Source: Kaistia dalseonensis (GTDB taxonomy: Bacteria > Pseudomonadota > Alphaproteobacteria > Rhizobiales > Kaistiaceae). From it: a stretch of DNA of 64,000 nucleotides. The stretch lies in assembly GCF_030814715.1 (NCBI RefSeq), contig NZ_JAUSVO010000004.1, positions 186,001 to 250,000 on the forward strand. Reading direction: 5' to 3'. Numbering within the stretch: position 1 is the first letter of the stretch; each line of letters opens with the position of its first letter. This document shows positions 27,549-35,990 of this stretch, piece by piece. Both the position numbers and the translations under genes were made by a program. Under the pieces are notes generated by a model. It was not told the DNA's origin. It ran no database searches and saw only the letters and a program-made list of their open reading frames with translations.

Positions 27549-28307
27549 GCTTTCCACGACCAGTTCCGTTCGATCGGCCGAGAACGCCGCGCGCGTGAAC
27601 TGGATGCGCATGCCGGTGGCATCGACATTGATGCTGTCGACGGTGAGCAACAGCCGACCCGGCGCAAGATCGAGCTTCGCCGCTTCCTCCGCATGGGCCG
27701 GTCGCGCGGAAATCCGTGTCTCGAGGCGCCGATAGTCCGAGACACCGCGCGATTCTAGCGCGCGGGTGATCGTGCCATAGGCGCGATAGGCATCGCCCAA
27801 TCGTTCGAAACGCGGCAGCGGGAAGAAGCCGTGGCCGTAGGAGATCGGCGAGCCGTCGGCGAGGCGGACCGTGTCGAGGCGGATCACCGGCGCGCCGAGG
27901 GGAATGGCGAGCGCCGCCGCCACCATGGCATCGGCGGTCATGACGACGGCATCGAGCAGCTTGCCGCTCGCCTCGCGGCCGGCGCGCGAAACATTCTCGG
28001 AAAAACGCGTGCGGGCGCTGATCGGATAGGCGAGGGGGCGCGCCTCGACGAAGGTGCCCCGGCCCTGCGTGGCGCGGACGAGGCCGCGGGTCGCGAGTTC
28101 GGCCAAAGCGCGGCGGACGGTATGGCGGTTGACCGCGAAGCGCGCCGCGAGCTGGCTCTCGGTCGGTAGCTGCATTCCGGGCGTGAGCGCGCCGGAGGCG
28201 ATGTCGGCTTCGATATCGTCGGCGATCTGCCGCCAGGCCGCGATGCCGCCGCCGCGCGCGATCTCGGTCACGCCGGCATCGTCGAGAACGCTCATATCAT
28301 TTGTCAT
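27546..28307 (-). CDS. phnF: GntR-family (HutC/PhnF type) repressor of the phosphonate genes
   Basis: A regulator of about 253 residues. The N-terminal winged helix has WRQIADDIEADIASGALTPG, LPTESQLAARFAVNRHTVRR and GLVRATQGRGTFVE. The C-terminal UTRA ligand domain has RLADGSPISYGHGFFPL and ends LLTVDSINVDATGMRIQFTR. This is the PhnF layout. The start is unclear: ATGs at 28331, 28307 and 28295 are possible. I use 28307 because 28331 would sit almost on the operator. It is divergent from phnG and convergent with phnE2. It probably represses phnG-N, and possibly itself, until a phosphonate or phosphate signal is sensed. Confidence 0.9.
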   Translation of the reverse strand: MTNDMSVLDDAGVTEIARGGGIAAWRQIADDIEADIASGALTPGMQLPTESQLAARFAVNRHTVRRALAELATRGLVRATQGRGTFVEARPLAYPISARTRFSENVSRAGREASGKLLDAVVMTADAMVAAALAIPLGAPVIRLDTVRLADGSPISYGHGFFPLPRFERLGDAYRAYGTITRALESRGVSDYRRLETRISARPAHAEEAAKLDLAPGRLLLTVDSINVDATGMRIQFTRAAFSADRTELVVES

Positions 28308-28335
28308 CAAATCGTCACTGGACCTTTTCATCGTA

Positions 28336-28355
28336 TTGTCTATACCATTAGACAA
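28336..28355. promoter_or_regulatory. Likely PhnF operator, perfect palindrome
   Basis: TTGTCTA and TAGACAA flank TACCAT in the phnF-phnG gap, giving a 20-base site with perfect 7-base arms. The minus strand contains TGGTATAGAC, which closely resembles the TGGTATAGACCA site reported for mycobacterial PhnF and fits the general HutC-type GT...TA...AC pattern. It lies between the two divergent starts, where a repressor would cover both promoters. Confidence 0.8.
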
Positions 28356-28390
28356 ATCGGATGAAAACCCTCCCGGTGAACGGTTCCAGA

Positions 28391-28861
28391 ATGACAGAAC
28401 CTGCAAGACATCTTCATGACGCCGCCGAGATCGCCGCCCGTCAGGCGTTGATGGCGGCCTGCACGGCGGCCTCGCCCGACGAACTGGCGGCGACGCTGGC
28501 GGGCGTGCCGCATCCCTCGGAAATCGTCGATCTGCGCGCCACCGAAAGCGGCCTCGTCATGCTGCGTGGCCGGATGGGCGGCGATGGCCGGCCTTTCAAT
28601 CTGGGCGAGGCGACGGTGACACGCGCCGCGGTCCGCCTGCCCGATGGGCGCACCGGCTTCGCCTATCAGCTCGGCCGCGACGCCGCCAAGGCGCGCAACG
28701 CCGCCATTCTCGATGCGCTGTGGCAGGGTCCCGAGCGCGCGGCCGTCGAAGCCGCGATCGCGCCGGTCCGGGCACGGATCGAGGCCGAAGCCGCCGCCAG
28801 GGCGCGGCGCGTCGCCGCCACGCGCGTCAATTTCTTCACCATGGTCCGCGGAGAAGACTGA
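28391..28861 (+). CDS. phnG: C-P lyase subunit PhnG
   Basis: A 156-residue subunit of the C-P lyase core complex (PhnG2H2I2J2), which with PhnI replaces the adenine of ATP by the phosphonate. Typical features are RQALMAACTAASPDELAAT, MLRGRMGGDGRPFNLGEATVTRAAVRL and the C-terminal RVAATRVNFFTMVRGED. An in-frame ATG at 28361 is possible but is only 5 bases from the operator, so the ATG giving MTEPARHL is preferred. Its TGA overlaps the phnH ATG by one base (TGATG). Confidence 0.94.
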   Translation: MTEPARHLHDAAEIAARQALMAACTAASPDELAATLAGVPHPSEIVDLRATESGLVMLRGRMGGDGRPFNLGEATVTRAAVRLPDGRTGFAYQLGRDAAKARNAAILDALWQGPERAAVEAAIAPVRARIEAEAAARARRVAATRVNFFTMVRGED

Positions 28862-29475
28862 TGTCCGCATCGACTGCGCAAACGTCCACGATCGCCACCG
28901 GCTTTGCCGATCCCGTCATCGCGGCGCAGGCTAATTTTCATGCCGCGATGACGGCGCTCTCGCGTCCGGGCACGGTCACGACGCTTTCTGCCGGGCTGAT
29001 CGCGCCGGAGCCGCTTACGGCCGAACTCGCCGCCGTCGCGCTGACGCTGGCCGATCATGAAACGACGCTCTGGCTCGATCCCGCGCTCGCCGCTTCGGCT
29101 GAGGTCGTCGCCTATCTCCGCTTCCATACCGGCGTGCGCATCGTCGCGAAGCCTCGGGATGCGGCCTTCGCGCTGGTGGTCGATCTTGCCGGGATGCCGG
29201 CCCTGTCGGCCTTCGCGCAGGGCACGGACGAATATCCCGACCGCTCGACGACCATCATCGCGGCTGTCCAGAGCCTCGATGCTGGACGCCATCTCGAACT
29301 GGCCGGCCCCGGCATTGCGGAGCGCGCGTCGCTTTCGCTCGATCCCTGGCCGTCCAACCTGACCGCCGAGCTCGCTGCCAACCGGGCGCAGTTTCCGCGC
29401 GGCATCGATCTCGTCTTCGTCAGCGCCGGCCGCGTTGCTGCGCTGCCGCGCACCACAAGCGTCTCGGAGGGTTGA
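28861..29475 (+). CDS. phnH: C-P lyase subunit PhnH
   Basis: A 204-residue core subunit with no visible cofactor motif, which is normal for PhnH. It acts structurally at the centre of the complex. Family features are the N-terminal QANFHAAMTALSRPG, LTLADHETTLWLD, GTDEYPDRSTTII and the C-terminal NRAQFPRGIDLVFV. The start codon shares a base with the phnG stop, so translation is probably coupled. A GGAGGG site for phnI lies within its last codons. Confidence 0.95.
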   Translation: MSASTAQTSTIATGFADPVIAAQANFHAAMTALSRPGTVTTLSAGLIAPEPLTAELAAVALTLADHETTLWLDPALAASAEVVAYLRFHTGVRIVAKPRDAAFALVVDLAGMPALSAFAQGTDEYPDRSTTIIAAVQSLDAGRHLELAGPGIAERASLSLDPWPSNLTAELAANRAQFPRGIDLVFVSAGRVAALPRTTSVSEG

Positions 29476-29478
29476 GTC

Positions 29479-30573
29479 ATGTATGTCGCCGTCAAGGGTG
29501 GCGAAGGGGCGATCGACAACGCCCACGCCCTGCTCGCCCATGAGCGTCGCGGGCCGACCCATATCGCCGATCTCGCGCCGGAGCAGATCGAAAGCCAGCT
29601 GGCGCTCGCCGTCGATCGCGTGATGGCCGAGGGCTCGCTCTACGATCCGGCGCTCGCCGCCCTCGCGATCAAGCAATCGCGCGGGGATCTGATCGAGGCG
29701 ATCTTCCTCGTCCGCGCCTTCCGCACGACATTGCCGCGCTTCGGCGCCTCGCAGCCGCTCGACACCAGCGCCATGGCGATCGAGCGCCGCATCTCCGCGA
29801 CCTTCAAGGATCTGCCGGGCGGGCAGGTGCTCGGCCCGACCTTCGACTACACGCACCGCCTGATCGACTTCATGCTCGCGGCCGGTGTCGCGCCGCCTCC
29901 GCCGGTGGAAGCGCCGGCCGAGACCGAACCGACGCCGCGCGTGACCGATCTCCTCGACGGCGAGGGTCTGATCGAGGCCGAGACCGCCACCGGGAACGAG
30001 GATGTCGGCGATCTGACGCGCACGCCGCTCGATTTTCCGGCGAACCGCGATCTGCGGCTGCAGGCGCTCGCCCGCGGCGATGAGGGCTTCCTGCTCGCGC
30101 TCGGCTATTCGACGCAGCGCGGCTATGGCCGCACGCACCCCTTTGTCGGCGAGATCCGCTTTGGCGAGGTCGAGGCCGAATTCGTGCCGGAGGAGCTCGG
30201 CTTTGCCGTGCCGCTCGGCCCGGTCGCCGTCACCGAATGCCAGATGGTCAACCAGTTCCATGGTTCGGCCGAGGTGCCGCCGCAATTCACCCGCGGCTAT
30301 GGCCTCGTCTTCGGCCAGAGCGAGCGCAAGGCGATGTCGATGTCGCTGGTCGATCGCGCGCTTCGGACGCGCGAATTCGGCGAGGACGTGGTCGCGCCGG
30401 CGCAGGACGAGGAATTCGTCCTCTCCCATTGCGACAATGTGCAGGCGACCGGCTTCGTCGAGCATCTGAAGCTACCGCATTATGTGGATTTCCAGGCCGA
30501 ACTCGGTCTCGTCCGCCAGATGCGGACCGAATATTTCGCGCGTCAGGAAGAGTTGAAGGAGGCGGCGGAATGA
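29479..30573 (+). CDS. phnI: C-P lyase subunit PhnI (nucleosidase component)
   Basis: A 364-residue subunit which, with PhnG, H and L, forms ribose-triphosphate methylphosphonate from ATP. Its sequence begins MYVAVKGGEGAIDNAH and includes RRGPTHIADL, IKQSRGDLIEAIFLVRAFRTTLPRF, RRISATFKDLPGGQVLGPTFDY and the late FGQSERKAMSMSLVDRAL, all typical. A good GGAGG site precedes the ATG 3 bases after phnH. Its TGA overlaps the phnJ start as ATGA. Length matches the family. Confidence 0.96.
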   Translation: MYVAVKGGEGAIDNAHALLAHERRGPTHIADLAPEQIESQLALAVDRVMAEGSLYDPALAALAIKQSRGDLIEAIFLVRAFRTTLPRFGASQPLDTSAMAIERRISATFKDLPGGQVLGPTFDYTHRLIDFMLAAGVAPPPPVEAPAETEPTPRVTDLLDGEGLIEAETATGNEDVGDLTRTPLDFPANRDLRLQALARGDEGFLLALGYSTQRGYGRTHPFVGEIRFGEVEAEFVPEELGFAVPLGPVAVTECQMVNQFHGSAEVPPQFTRGYGLVFGQSERKAMSMSLVDRALRTREFGEDVVAPAQDEEFVLSHCDNVQATGFVEHLKLPHYVDFQAELGLVRQMRTEYFARQEELKEAAE

Positions 30574-31496
30574 ACGCGGCAGCCAATGCGCAGTCGACCG
30601 GCTACAACTTCGCCTATCTCGACGAACAGACCAAACGGATGATCCGCCGCGCGATCCTGAAGGCGATCGCGATCCCCGGCTATCAGGTGCCGTTTGCCAG
30701 CCGCGAAATGCCGATGCCCTATGGCTGGGGCACGGGCGGCGTGCAGGTGACGGCCGCGATCATCGGGCCGGACGACGTGCTCAAGGTCATCGACCAGGGT
30801 TCGGACGACACGACCAACGCCGTCTCGATCCGCAAGTTCTTCGCCAAGACCGCCGGCGTCGAGACGACGACGGAAACGAAGCGCGCGACGATCATCCAGA
30901 CGCGCCACCGCATTCCCGAGCGGGAATTGACGGCGAAGCAGACGATCGTGTTCCAGGTGCCGATCCCCGAGCCGCTGCGCTTCCTGGAGCCGCGCGAGAC
31001 CGAAACGCGCAAGCTCCATGCGCTGGCCGATTACGGCCTCATGCATGTGAAGCTCTATGAGGATATCGCCCGCCACGGCCATATCGCGACGACCTATGAT
31101 TATCCGGTCGAGGTCGCGGGCCGCTATGTGATGAACCCGTCGCCGACGCCGAAATTCGACAATCCCAAGATGGACATGTCGCCGGCGCTGCAGCTCTTCG
31201 GCGCGGGTCGCGAAAAGCGCATCTATGCCGTGCCGCCCTTTACCAAGGTGCGCAGCCTCGATTTCGAGGACCACCCGTTCAAGGTGCAGACCTTCGACAC
31301 GCCCTGCGCGCTCTGCGGCGTGGAGAATGTCTATCTCGATGAAGTCGTGCTCGATGATCGCGGCGGGCGGATGTTCGTCTGCTCCGACAGCGATTTCTGC
31401 GAGGAGCGGCGGGCGGAAGGGCATCGGGGTGAGTTGTCCGGCGAAGAACCGGCCTTCCTGAAGACGGCGCCGGCCGTCGAGGGCGAGGCGACATGA
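30570..31496 (+). CDS. phnJ: C-P lyase radical SAM subunit PhnJ
   Basis: A 308-residue enzyme that cleaves the carbon-phosphorus bond by radical chemistry. The unusual iron-sulphur motif is intact: Cys246, Cys249, Cys271 and Cys277 in a C-x2-C-x21-C-x5-C pattern (CALC...VCSDSDFC). The N-terminal part has YNFAYLDEQTKRMIRRAILKA and the glycine-rich PYGWGTGGVQVT. It overlaps phnI upstream and a GNAT gene downstream by four bases each, so it is in the middle of a coupled operon. All residues known to be needed appear present. Confidence 0.97.
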   Translation: MNAAANAQSTGYNFAYLDEQTKRMIRRAILKAIAIPGYQVPFASREMPMPYGWGTGGVQVTAAIIGPDDVLKVIDQGSDDTTNAVSIRKFFAKTAGVETTTETKRATIIQTRHRIPERELTAKQTIVFQVPIPEPLRFLEPRETETRKLHALADYGLMHVKLYEDIARHGHIATTYDYPVEVAGRYVMNPSPTPKFDNPKMDMSPALQLFGAGREKRIYAVPPFTKVRSLDFEDHPFKVQTFDTPCALCGVENVYLDEVVLDDRGGRMFVCSDSDFCEERRAEGHRGELSGEEPAFLKTAPAVEGEAT

Positions 31497-31999
31497 GCGA
31501 GCTCTCGATCCGCAAGGCGACGGAGGCCGATCTGCCCGTCCTGCTGGCGCTCTACGGCCAGCCGAGTTTCAACAATGGCCGAGTCGTCACGCTGGACGAG
31601 GCCAGGGCGATCTTCGCCCGCATGGCGCTCTATCCCGATTTCGCGGCCTATCTCGCCGAGATCGAGGGCGTGGTCGTCGGCACTTTCGCGCTGATGGTCA
31701 TCGATAATATCGCCCATTGGGGCACGCCGACCGCGCTCGTTGAAAATGTCGTCGTCGCCGAGGGCCGCCAAGGCGGCGGCATCGGCCGCGCCATGATGCG
31801 GGCCGCGTTCCAGATTGCGGAAGCGAAGGGCGCCTACAAGGTGGCGCTGTCGTCGGGCATGCGGAACGAGAAGGCGCACGCCTTCTACGAGAGCCTCGGC
31901 TTCGAGAAATATGGCTTCAGTTTCCGGCTCGATCCGCCACCGGCCGCTCAATCGGCCGAGCCGGGTCTGGCCGTGGACCTCATCGAGGAGCGCGCATGA
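31493..31999 (+). CDS. GNAT N-acetyltransferase inside the phn operon (PhnO-like role)
   Basis: A 168-residue single-domain GNAT inserted between phnJ and phnK. The acetyl-CoA loop is RQGGGIGRAMM, preceded by LVENVVVAEG and followed by NEKAHAFYESLGFEKYGF, the typical C-terminal strand and helix. Both ends overlap neighbours as ATGA, so it belongs to the operon. In E. coli the PhnO acetyltransferase detoxifies or primes aminoalkylphosphonates. A similar role is likely here, but this sequence does not look like close PhnO, so I leave the symbol blank. Confidence 0.85.
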   Translation: MSELSIRKATEADLPVLLALYGQPSFNNGRVVTLDEARAIFARMALYPDFAAYLAEIEGVVVGTFALMVIDNIAHWGTPTALVENVVVAEGRQGGGIGRAMMRAAFQIAEAKGAYKVALSSGMRNEKAHAFYESLGFEKYGFSFRLDPPPAAQSAEPGLAVDLIEERA

Positions 32000-32787
32000 T
32001 GAGCGCACATCTGAACGATCTTCCGCTTCTCTCCGCCCGCAATCTCGGCAAGCATTATGGCGCGCGGCTCGGCTGCGCCGATGTCTCGTTCGATATCTAT
32101 GAGGGCGAGGTTCTGGCCGTCGTCGGCGAATCCGGCTCCGGCAAGTCGACACTGCTCGGCCTGCTCTCGACCGAGCTGCCGCCGACCTCCGGCTCGCTCG
32201 ACTATCGCATGCGCGATGGCGAGACGCGGAACCTCTTCGATCTTTCCGAGGCCGAGCGTCGCTTCCTGCTCAGGACCGATTGGGGCTTCGTGCGCCAGGA
32301 TGCCCGCGATGGCCTGCGCATGAGCGTTTCGGCCGGCGGCAATGTCGGCGAGCGGTTGATGGCGGTAGGCGCGCGCCATTATGGCCGCATCCGCGATACC
32401 GCCACCGACTGGCTGACCCGCGTCGAAATCGAGGCCGAGCGCATCGACGACCTGCCGAAGAGCTTTTCCGGCGGCATGCGCCAGCGGCTCCAGATCGCGC
32501 GCAACCTCGTGACGCATCCCCGTCTCGTCTTCATGGACGAGCCGACGTCGAGCCTCGACGTGTCGGTTCAGGCGCGCCTGCTCGACCTGATCCGTGGCCT
32601 CGTCGCCGAACTCGGCCTCGCCGTGATCATCGTCACGCACGATCTCGCCGTGGCGCGGCTGTTGTCGCACCGGATCATGGTGATGCGCCATGGCCGCGTG
32701 ATCGAGACCGGCCTGACCGACCAGGTGCTCGACGATCCGCGCGAAGCCTATACCCAGCTCCTCGTTTCATCGGTGCTCGCAGCATGA
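31996..32787 (+). CDS. phnK: C-P lyase ATP-binding subunit PhnK
   Basis: A 263-residue ABC-type ATPase that docks on the PhnGHIJ core and is not part of a transporter. Walker A is GESGSGKST, the signature is FSGGMRQRLQIA, and Walker B is RLVFMDEPTSSLD. The PhnK-specific stretch GFVRQDARDGLRMSVSAGGNVGERLMAVGARHYG is visible in part. It overlaps the GNAT gene before and phnL after by four bases. A second ATG one codon downstream could also be used. Confidence 0.95.
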   Translation: MMSAHLNDLPLLSARNLGKHYGARLGCADVSFDIYEGEVLAVVGESGSGKSTLLGLLSTELPPTSGSLDYRMRDGETRNLFDLSEAERRFLLRTDWGFVRQDARDGLRMSVSAGGNVGERLMAVGARHYGRIRDTATDWLTRVEIEAERIDDLPKSFSGGMRQRLQIARNLVTHPRLVFMDEPTSSLDVSVQARLLDLIRGLVAELGLAVIIVTHDLAVARLLSHRIMVMRHGRVIETGLTDQVLDDPREAYTQLLVSSVLAA

Positions 32788-33494
32788 CCGACCAACCGCG
32801 CCTCACGCTCGAAAGCGTTTCCAAGACCTTCACGCTGCATCTGCGCGAGGGCATGAAGATCGGCGTCGTCGAAAATGTCGGCTTCTCCGTCATGCCCGGC
32901 GAATGCGTCGTGCTCGGCGGCCCGTCGGGTGCGGGCAAATCGTCGATCCTCAAGATGATCTACGGCAATTATCGCTGCGACGAAGGCCGCATCCTGCTGC
33001 GCGACGGCGAGGAGATGGTCGATGTGGCGAGCGCCGCGCCGCGCCGCATCCTCGCGCTCCGCGCGTCCGTCATGGGCTATGTCAGCCAGTTCCTGCGGGT
33101 CATCCCGCGCGTCTCCGCGCTCGATATCGTCGCGGGCGCCGCGTCGGAGGGCGGGGTCGGGCAGTGCGAGGCTTGGGCGAAGGCCGAGCGCCTGCTGACC
33201 CTGCTCAACGTGCCCGAACGGCTCTGGAGCCTGCCGCCGGCGACTTTTTCCGGTGGCGAGCAGCAGCGCGTGAACATTGCCCGTGGCCTTGCCGCCGAAC
33301 GCCCTTTATTGCTGCTGGATGAGCCGACCGCCTCGCTCGACGCGGTCAACCGCGCCGTCGTCGTGCGGCTGATCGAAGAGAAGAAGAAGGCCGGCGCGGC
33401 GATCGTCGGCATTTTTCACGACGAGGATGTTCGTGACCTTGTTGCGGACCGCATCGTCGATGTGACGCAATTCGCGGGTAAAGAAGCGGCCTGA
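32784..33494 (+). CDS. phnL: C-P lyase ATP-binding subunit PhnL
   Basis: A 236-residue ABC-type ATPase needed in vivo for C-P lyase activity. It has the family start KTFTLHLREG, Walker A GGPSGAGKSS, VSQFLRVIPRVSALDIVA, the signature FSGGEQQRVNIARG and Walker B LLLLDEPTASLD. Length matches PhnL. Its ATG overlaps phnK as ATGA. The following gap of 66 bases to phnM is the longest inside phnG-N, but no promoter is obvious there. Confidence 0.95.
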   Translation: MTDQPRLTLESVSKTFTLHLREGMKIGVVENVGFSVMPGECVVLGGPSGAGKSSILKMIYGNYRCDEGRILLRDGEEMVDVASAAPRRILALRASVMGYVSQFLRVIPRVSALDIVAGAASEGGVGQCEAWAKAERLLTLLNVPERLWSLPPATFSGGEQQRVNIARGLAAERPLLLLDEPTASLDAVNRAVVVRLIEEKKKAGAAIVGIFHDEDVRDLVADRIVDVTQFAGKEAA

Positions 33495-33560
33495 AGCGCG
33501 ATTCGGCCGGCCCTTTTGTGCCGCGCAGCCATGCCGAATGTCTGGATGAGAGAGAGAACG

Positions 33561-34712
33561 ATGTACGATCCGCGGGAATATGTCCTGACCAATGCCACCA
33601 TGGTGCTCCCCGATCTGGTCGTGGAGAATGGGTGGGTTGCCGTCGCGGACGGCAAGATCGTCGAGACCGGCGAGGGCACCGCGCCGGAGCGGGGCTTCGA
33701 TCTCGAGGGCGACTATCTCGTGCCGGGCCTGGTCGAGCTGCACACGGACCATCTCGAAAGCCATTTCTCGCCGCGCCCGCATGTGCGCTGGCACGCGCTC
33801 GCTTCCGTCATGGCCTATGACGCGCAGATTGCTGCGGCCGGCATCACCACCGTGTTCGATTCGCTCCGCGCCGGCTCGGATGTCGACGTCAAGACGATCG
33901 GCGCCGATCTGCTGACGCTCGCCGATGCGATCGACGCTGCCCGTGCCACCGGGCATCTGCGCGTCGATCATCGCACCCATATTCGCTGCGAGATCGCGAC
34001 CCCCGATGTGATCGAGCATCTGGAAGCCTTCACGGCGCGCTATCCTGTCCACCTGATGTCGCTGATGGACCACACGCCCGGCCAGCGCCAGTTCCAGGAT
34101 CTCGAGACCTGGCGCAAGTTCTACCTGCGCAACAAGGGCGTCACCGAGGCGCAGGCCGAGCGGATGATCAGCGGTCGGCTCGAATTGCACCGGCTGCACG
34201 CCAAGGACAATCGCGCGCGGCTGATCGAGATCGCGGAAGAGTTCGGCGCCGTGCTGGCGAGCCATGACGACGCGACCGCGGCCCATGCCGAGGAAGCGGC
34301 GGAAAATGGCGTCGCGCTCGCCGAATTCCCCACGACGATTGCAGCCGCCGAGGCGCTGCGCGATGCCGGCATCGACGTGATGATGGGCGGCCCCAATATC
34401 GTGCGCGGCGGGTCCCATTCGGGCAATGTCGCGGCTGAGGAGCTGGCGCGCGCCGGCCTGCTCGACATTCTCTCGTCCGATTATGTCCCGGCGAGCCTGC
34501 TGATGTCGGCCTTCGAGCTGCCGCGCCGCGCCGCCAATATCGACCTGCCGACGGCGATCCGCACCGTGACGCTGACGCCCGCTGAGGCCACCGGACTCGA
34601 TGATCGCGGCGCGATCGCTCCGGGCCTGCGCGCCGACCTCGTGCGCGTCAAGCTCGCCGATACCACACCGATCGTGCGCCAGGTCTGGCGCGAGGGCCGC
34701 AGGGTTTCGTGA
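33561..34712 (+). CDS. phnM: Alpha-D-ribose 1-methylphosphonate 5-triphosphate diphosphatase
   Basis: A 383-residue amidohydrolase-fold enzyme that removes pyrophosphate from the product of PhnGHI to give the PhnJ substrate. Metal-binding features are LVELHTDHLESHFSPRP (for His-x-Asp/His), HTHIRCEIA and ASHDDATAAHAEEA, and the C-terminal FEL...GAIAPGLRADLVRV is typical. The ATG giving MYDPREYVLTNA follows a GAGAGAGA site. Longer in-frame starts lack one. It stops 7 bases before phnN. Confidence 0.95.
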   Translation: MYDPREYVLTNATMVLPDLVVENGWVAVADGKIVETGEGTAPERGFDLEGDYLVPGLVELHTDHLESHFSPRPHVRWHALASVMAYDAQIAAAGITTVFDSLRAGSDVDVKTIGADLLTLADAIDAARATGHLRVDHRTHIRCEIATPDVIEHLEAFTARYPVHLMSLMDHTPGQRQFQDLETWRKFYLRNKGVTEAQAERMISGRLELHRLHAKDNRARLIEIAEEFGAVLASHDDATAAHAEEAAENGVALAEFPTTIAAAEALRDAGIDVMMGGPNIVRGGSHSGNVAAEELARAGLLDILSSDYVPASLLMSAFELPRRAANIDLPTAIRTVTLTPAEATGLDDRGAIAPGLRADLVRVKLADTTPIVRQVWREGRRVS

Positions 34713-34719
34713 GGCGAAT

Positions 34720-35286
34720 ATGGGCACGGGCTGCTTCGTCGCCATTGTCGGGCCAAGCGGCGCCGGCAAGGATACGCTGATCAATCATGCGCGCCGGGCG
34801 CTTGCCGGGGAGCAGGAGTTCCTGTTTGTCCGGCGGCTGGTGACGCGGGCGGCCAACGCCTTCGAGGATCACGACACGATCGATCTGGCGCGCTTCGAGG
34901 CTGGCGAGGCTTCAGGCGCGTTCGCGCTCTCCTGGCGCGCCCATGGCCTCGGCTATGCGCTGCCGCTGGAGACGATCGCGGCGACGGAGGCGGGCACGAT
35001 CGCGGTCTGCAACCTGTCGCGCGGCGCGATCCACGCGGCGCGGGCGCGCTTTGCCCGCGTCTTCATCGTGAGCGTCACGGCGCCGGTGGACGTTCTGGCC
35101 GCGCGGCTCGCCAAGCGCGGACGCGAGACGGCCGAGGCGGTGGCCGAGCGGCTCGGCCGCGAAGCCGCCTGCATGGATGGAATCGTGCCGGATCTCATCA
35201 TCCAGAACGATCGCCCGATCGCGGAGACCGGGGCCGCGCTGGTCGATTTCCTGCGCGCCCTGCATGTCGGCTCGCCGGCCGGATAA
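34720..35286 (+). CDS. phnN: Ribose 1,5-bisphosphate phosphokinase
   Basis: A 188-residue P-loop kinase (guanylate-kinase-like fold) that converts ribose 1,5-bisphosphate to PRPP, salvaging the ribose left by C-P lyase. It has Walker A GPSGAGKDT, the family segments FVRRLVTRAA, FALSWRAHGLGYALP and ARRLAKRGRE-like ARLAKRGRETAEAVAERL, and ends DLIIQNDRPIAETG. A GAGG site lies 5 bases before the ATG. It is the last plus-strand gene of the phn operon and converges on a GNAT gene with only 6 bases between. Confidence 0.94.
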   Translation: MGTGCFVAIVGPSGAGKDTLINHARRALAGEQEFLFVRRLVTRAANAFEDHDTIDLARFEAGEASGAFALSWRAHGLGYALPLETIAATEAGTIAVCNLSRGAIHAARARFARVFIVSVTAPVDVLAARLAKRGRETAEAVAERLGREAACMDGIVPDLIIQNDRPIAETGAALVDFLRALHVGSPAG

Positions 35287-35292
35287 TCCTGC

Positions 35293-35940
35293 TCAGGGCA
35301 GGAAGCGCTTGACCATGATCACCGTGTCCGCTTCTTCGGCGAGCGGATATTCCTGAAGGCCAAGCGCACGATAGAAGGCCTGCGCCTTCTCGTTGGTGCG
35401 TCCGACACCGAGATGGACGCCCGGCGAACCGGCATCTTCAAGGCGCTGCATGACGGTTTCAAGCGCCATCCGTCCCCAACCGCCACCGCGCGCCTCGCTC
35501 AGCAGGTTGATGTGGACATGCGAGGGGTAGCGCTCAAGGAGCGCCGCGGGCGCGGTGCGACGCTGATGGATCTGCGAGCGACGGCGGTCGCTGCCCTGCC
35601 AGAGCGCTTCATCGGTTCCGGGATGACGGATCCGCCCGCGCAGCACCGGAAGCCAGTCCCGCTCCATGCGATGATAGAACGAGACCGTGTCCAGCGCCCC
35701 GACCGCATAGCCGACCACGCCGGACGCGCCATCGAGCACGACGGCATGTTCCGGCTCCAGCGCCACATAGGGGCCGACATAGAGATGGCCCGGCGCATCG
35801 GGATCATCCTCGATGTCGGTGCCGTCGAGGCCGGAATTCGCGGTCTTCAGGCAGATGCTGTAAACTGCCGGCAGGTCCGAGAGATGGGCCTGCCGGAGGT
35901 TGTATGCGCGCGGCGTATCGGTCAACGCCTGCTCCTTCAT
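35293..35940 (-). CDS. GNAT N-acetyltransferase
   Basis: A 215-residue protein with the N-terminal GNAT start YNLRQAHLSDLPAVYSICLKT, VVGYAVGALDT, and an acetyl-CoA loop around ARGGGWGRMALETVM, ending NEKAQAFYRALGLQEYPL. DTVSFYHRMERDWLP in the middle is like proteins related to the acetyltransferase half of O-GlcNAcase-like fusions. Substrate is unknown. It reads towards phnN and is not part of that operon. Its own promoter would lie in the 50 bases before the SDR stop, or it may be read through from the SDR gene. Confidence 0.8.
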   Translation of the reverse strand: MKEQALTDTPRAYNLRQAHLSDLPAVYSICLKTANSGLDGTDIEDDPDAPGHLYVGPYVALEPEHAVVLDGASGVVGYAVGALDTVSFYHRMERDWLPVLRGRIRHPGTDEALWQGSDRRRSQIHQRRTAPAALLERYPSHVHINLLSEARGGGWGRMALETVMQRLEDAGSPGVHLGVGRTNEKAQAFYRALGLQEYPLAEEADTVIMVKRFLP

Positions 35941-35990
35941 GCAAAATGTTTCGGCATGCTTTGGAGCGCATCACGGCGTCGGCGTCAATC

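Noticed and set aside
28666-30465. Open minus-strand frame of 599 codons opposite phnG, phnH and phnI
   Set aside because: The plus strand holds three clear C-P lyase genes; the minus frame is composition-driven and lacks any motif or ribosome site.
35270-35300. Terminator between phnN and the convergent GNAT gene
   Set aside because: TCCTG...CAGGA gives only a 5-base stem with no T-run.
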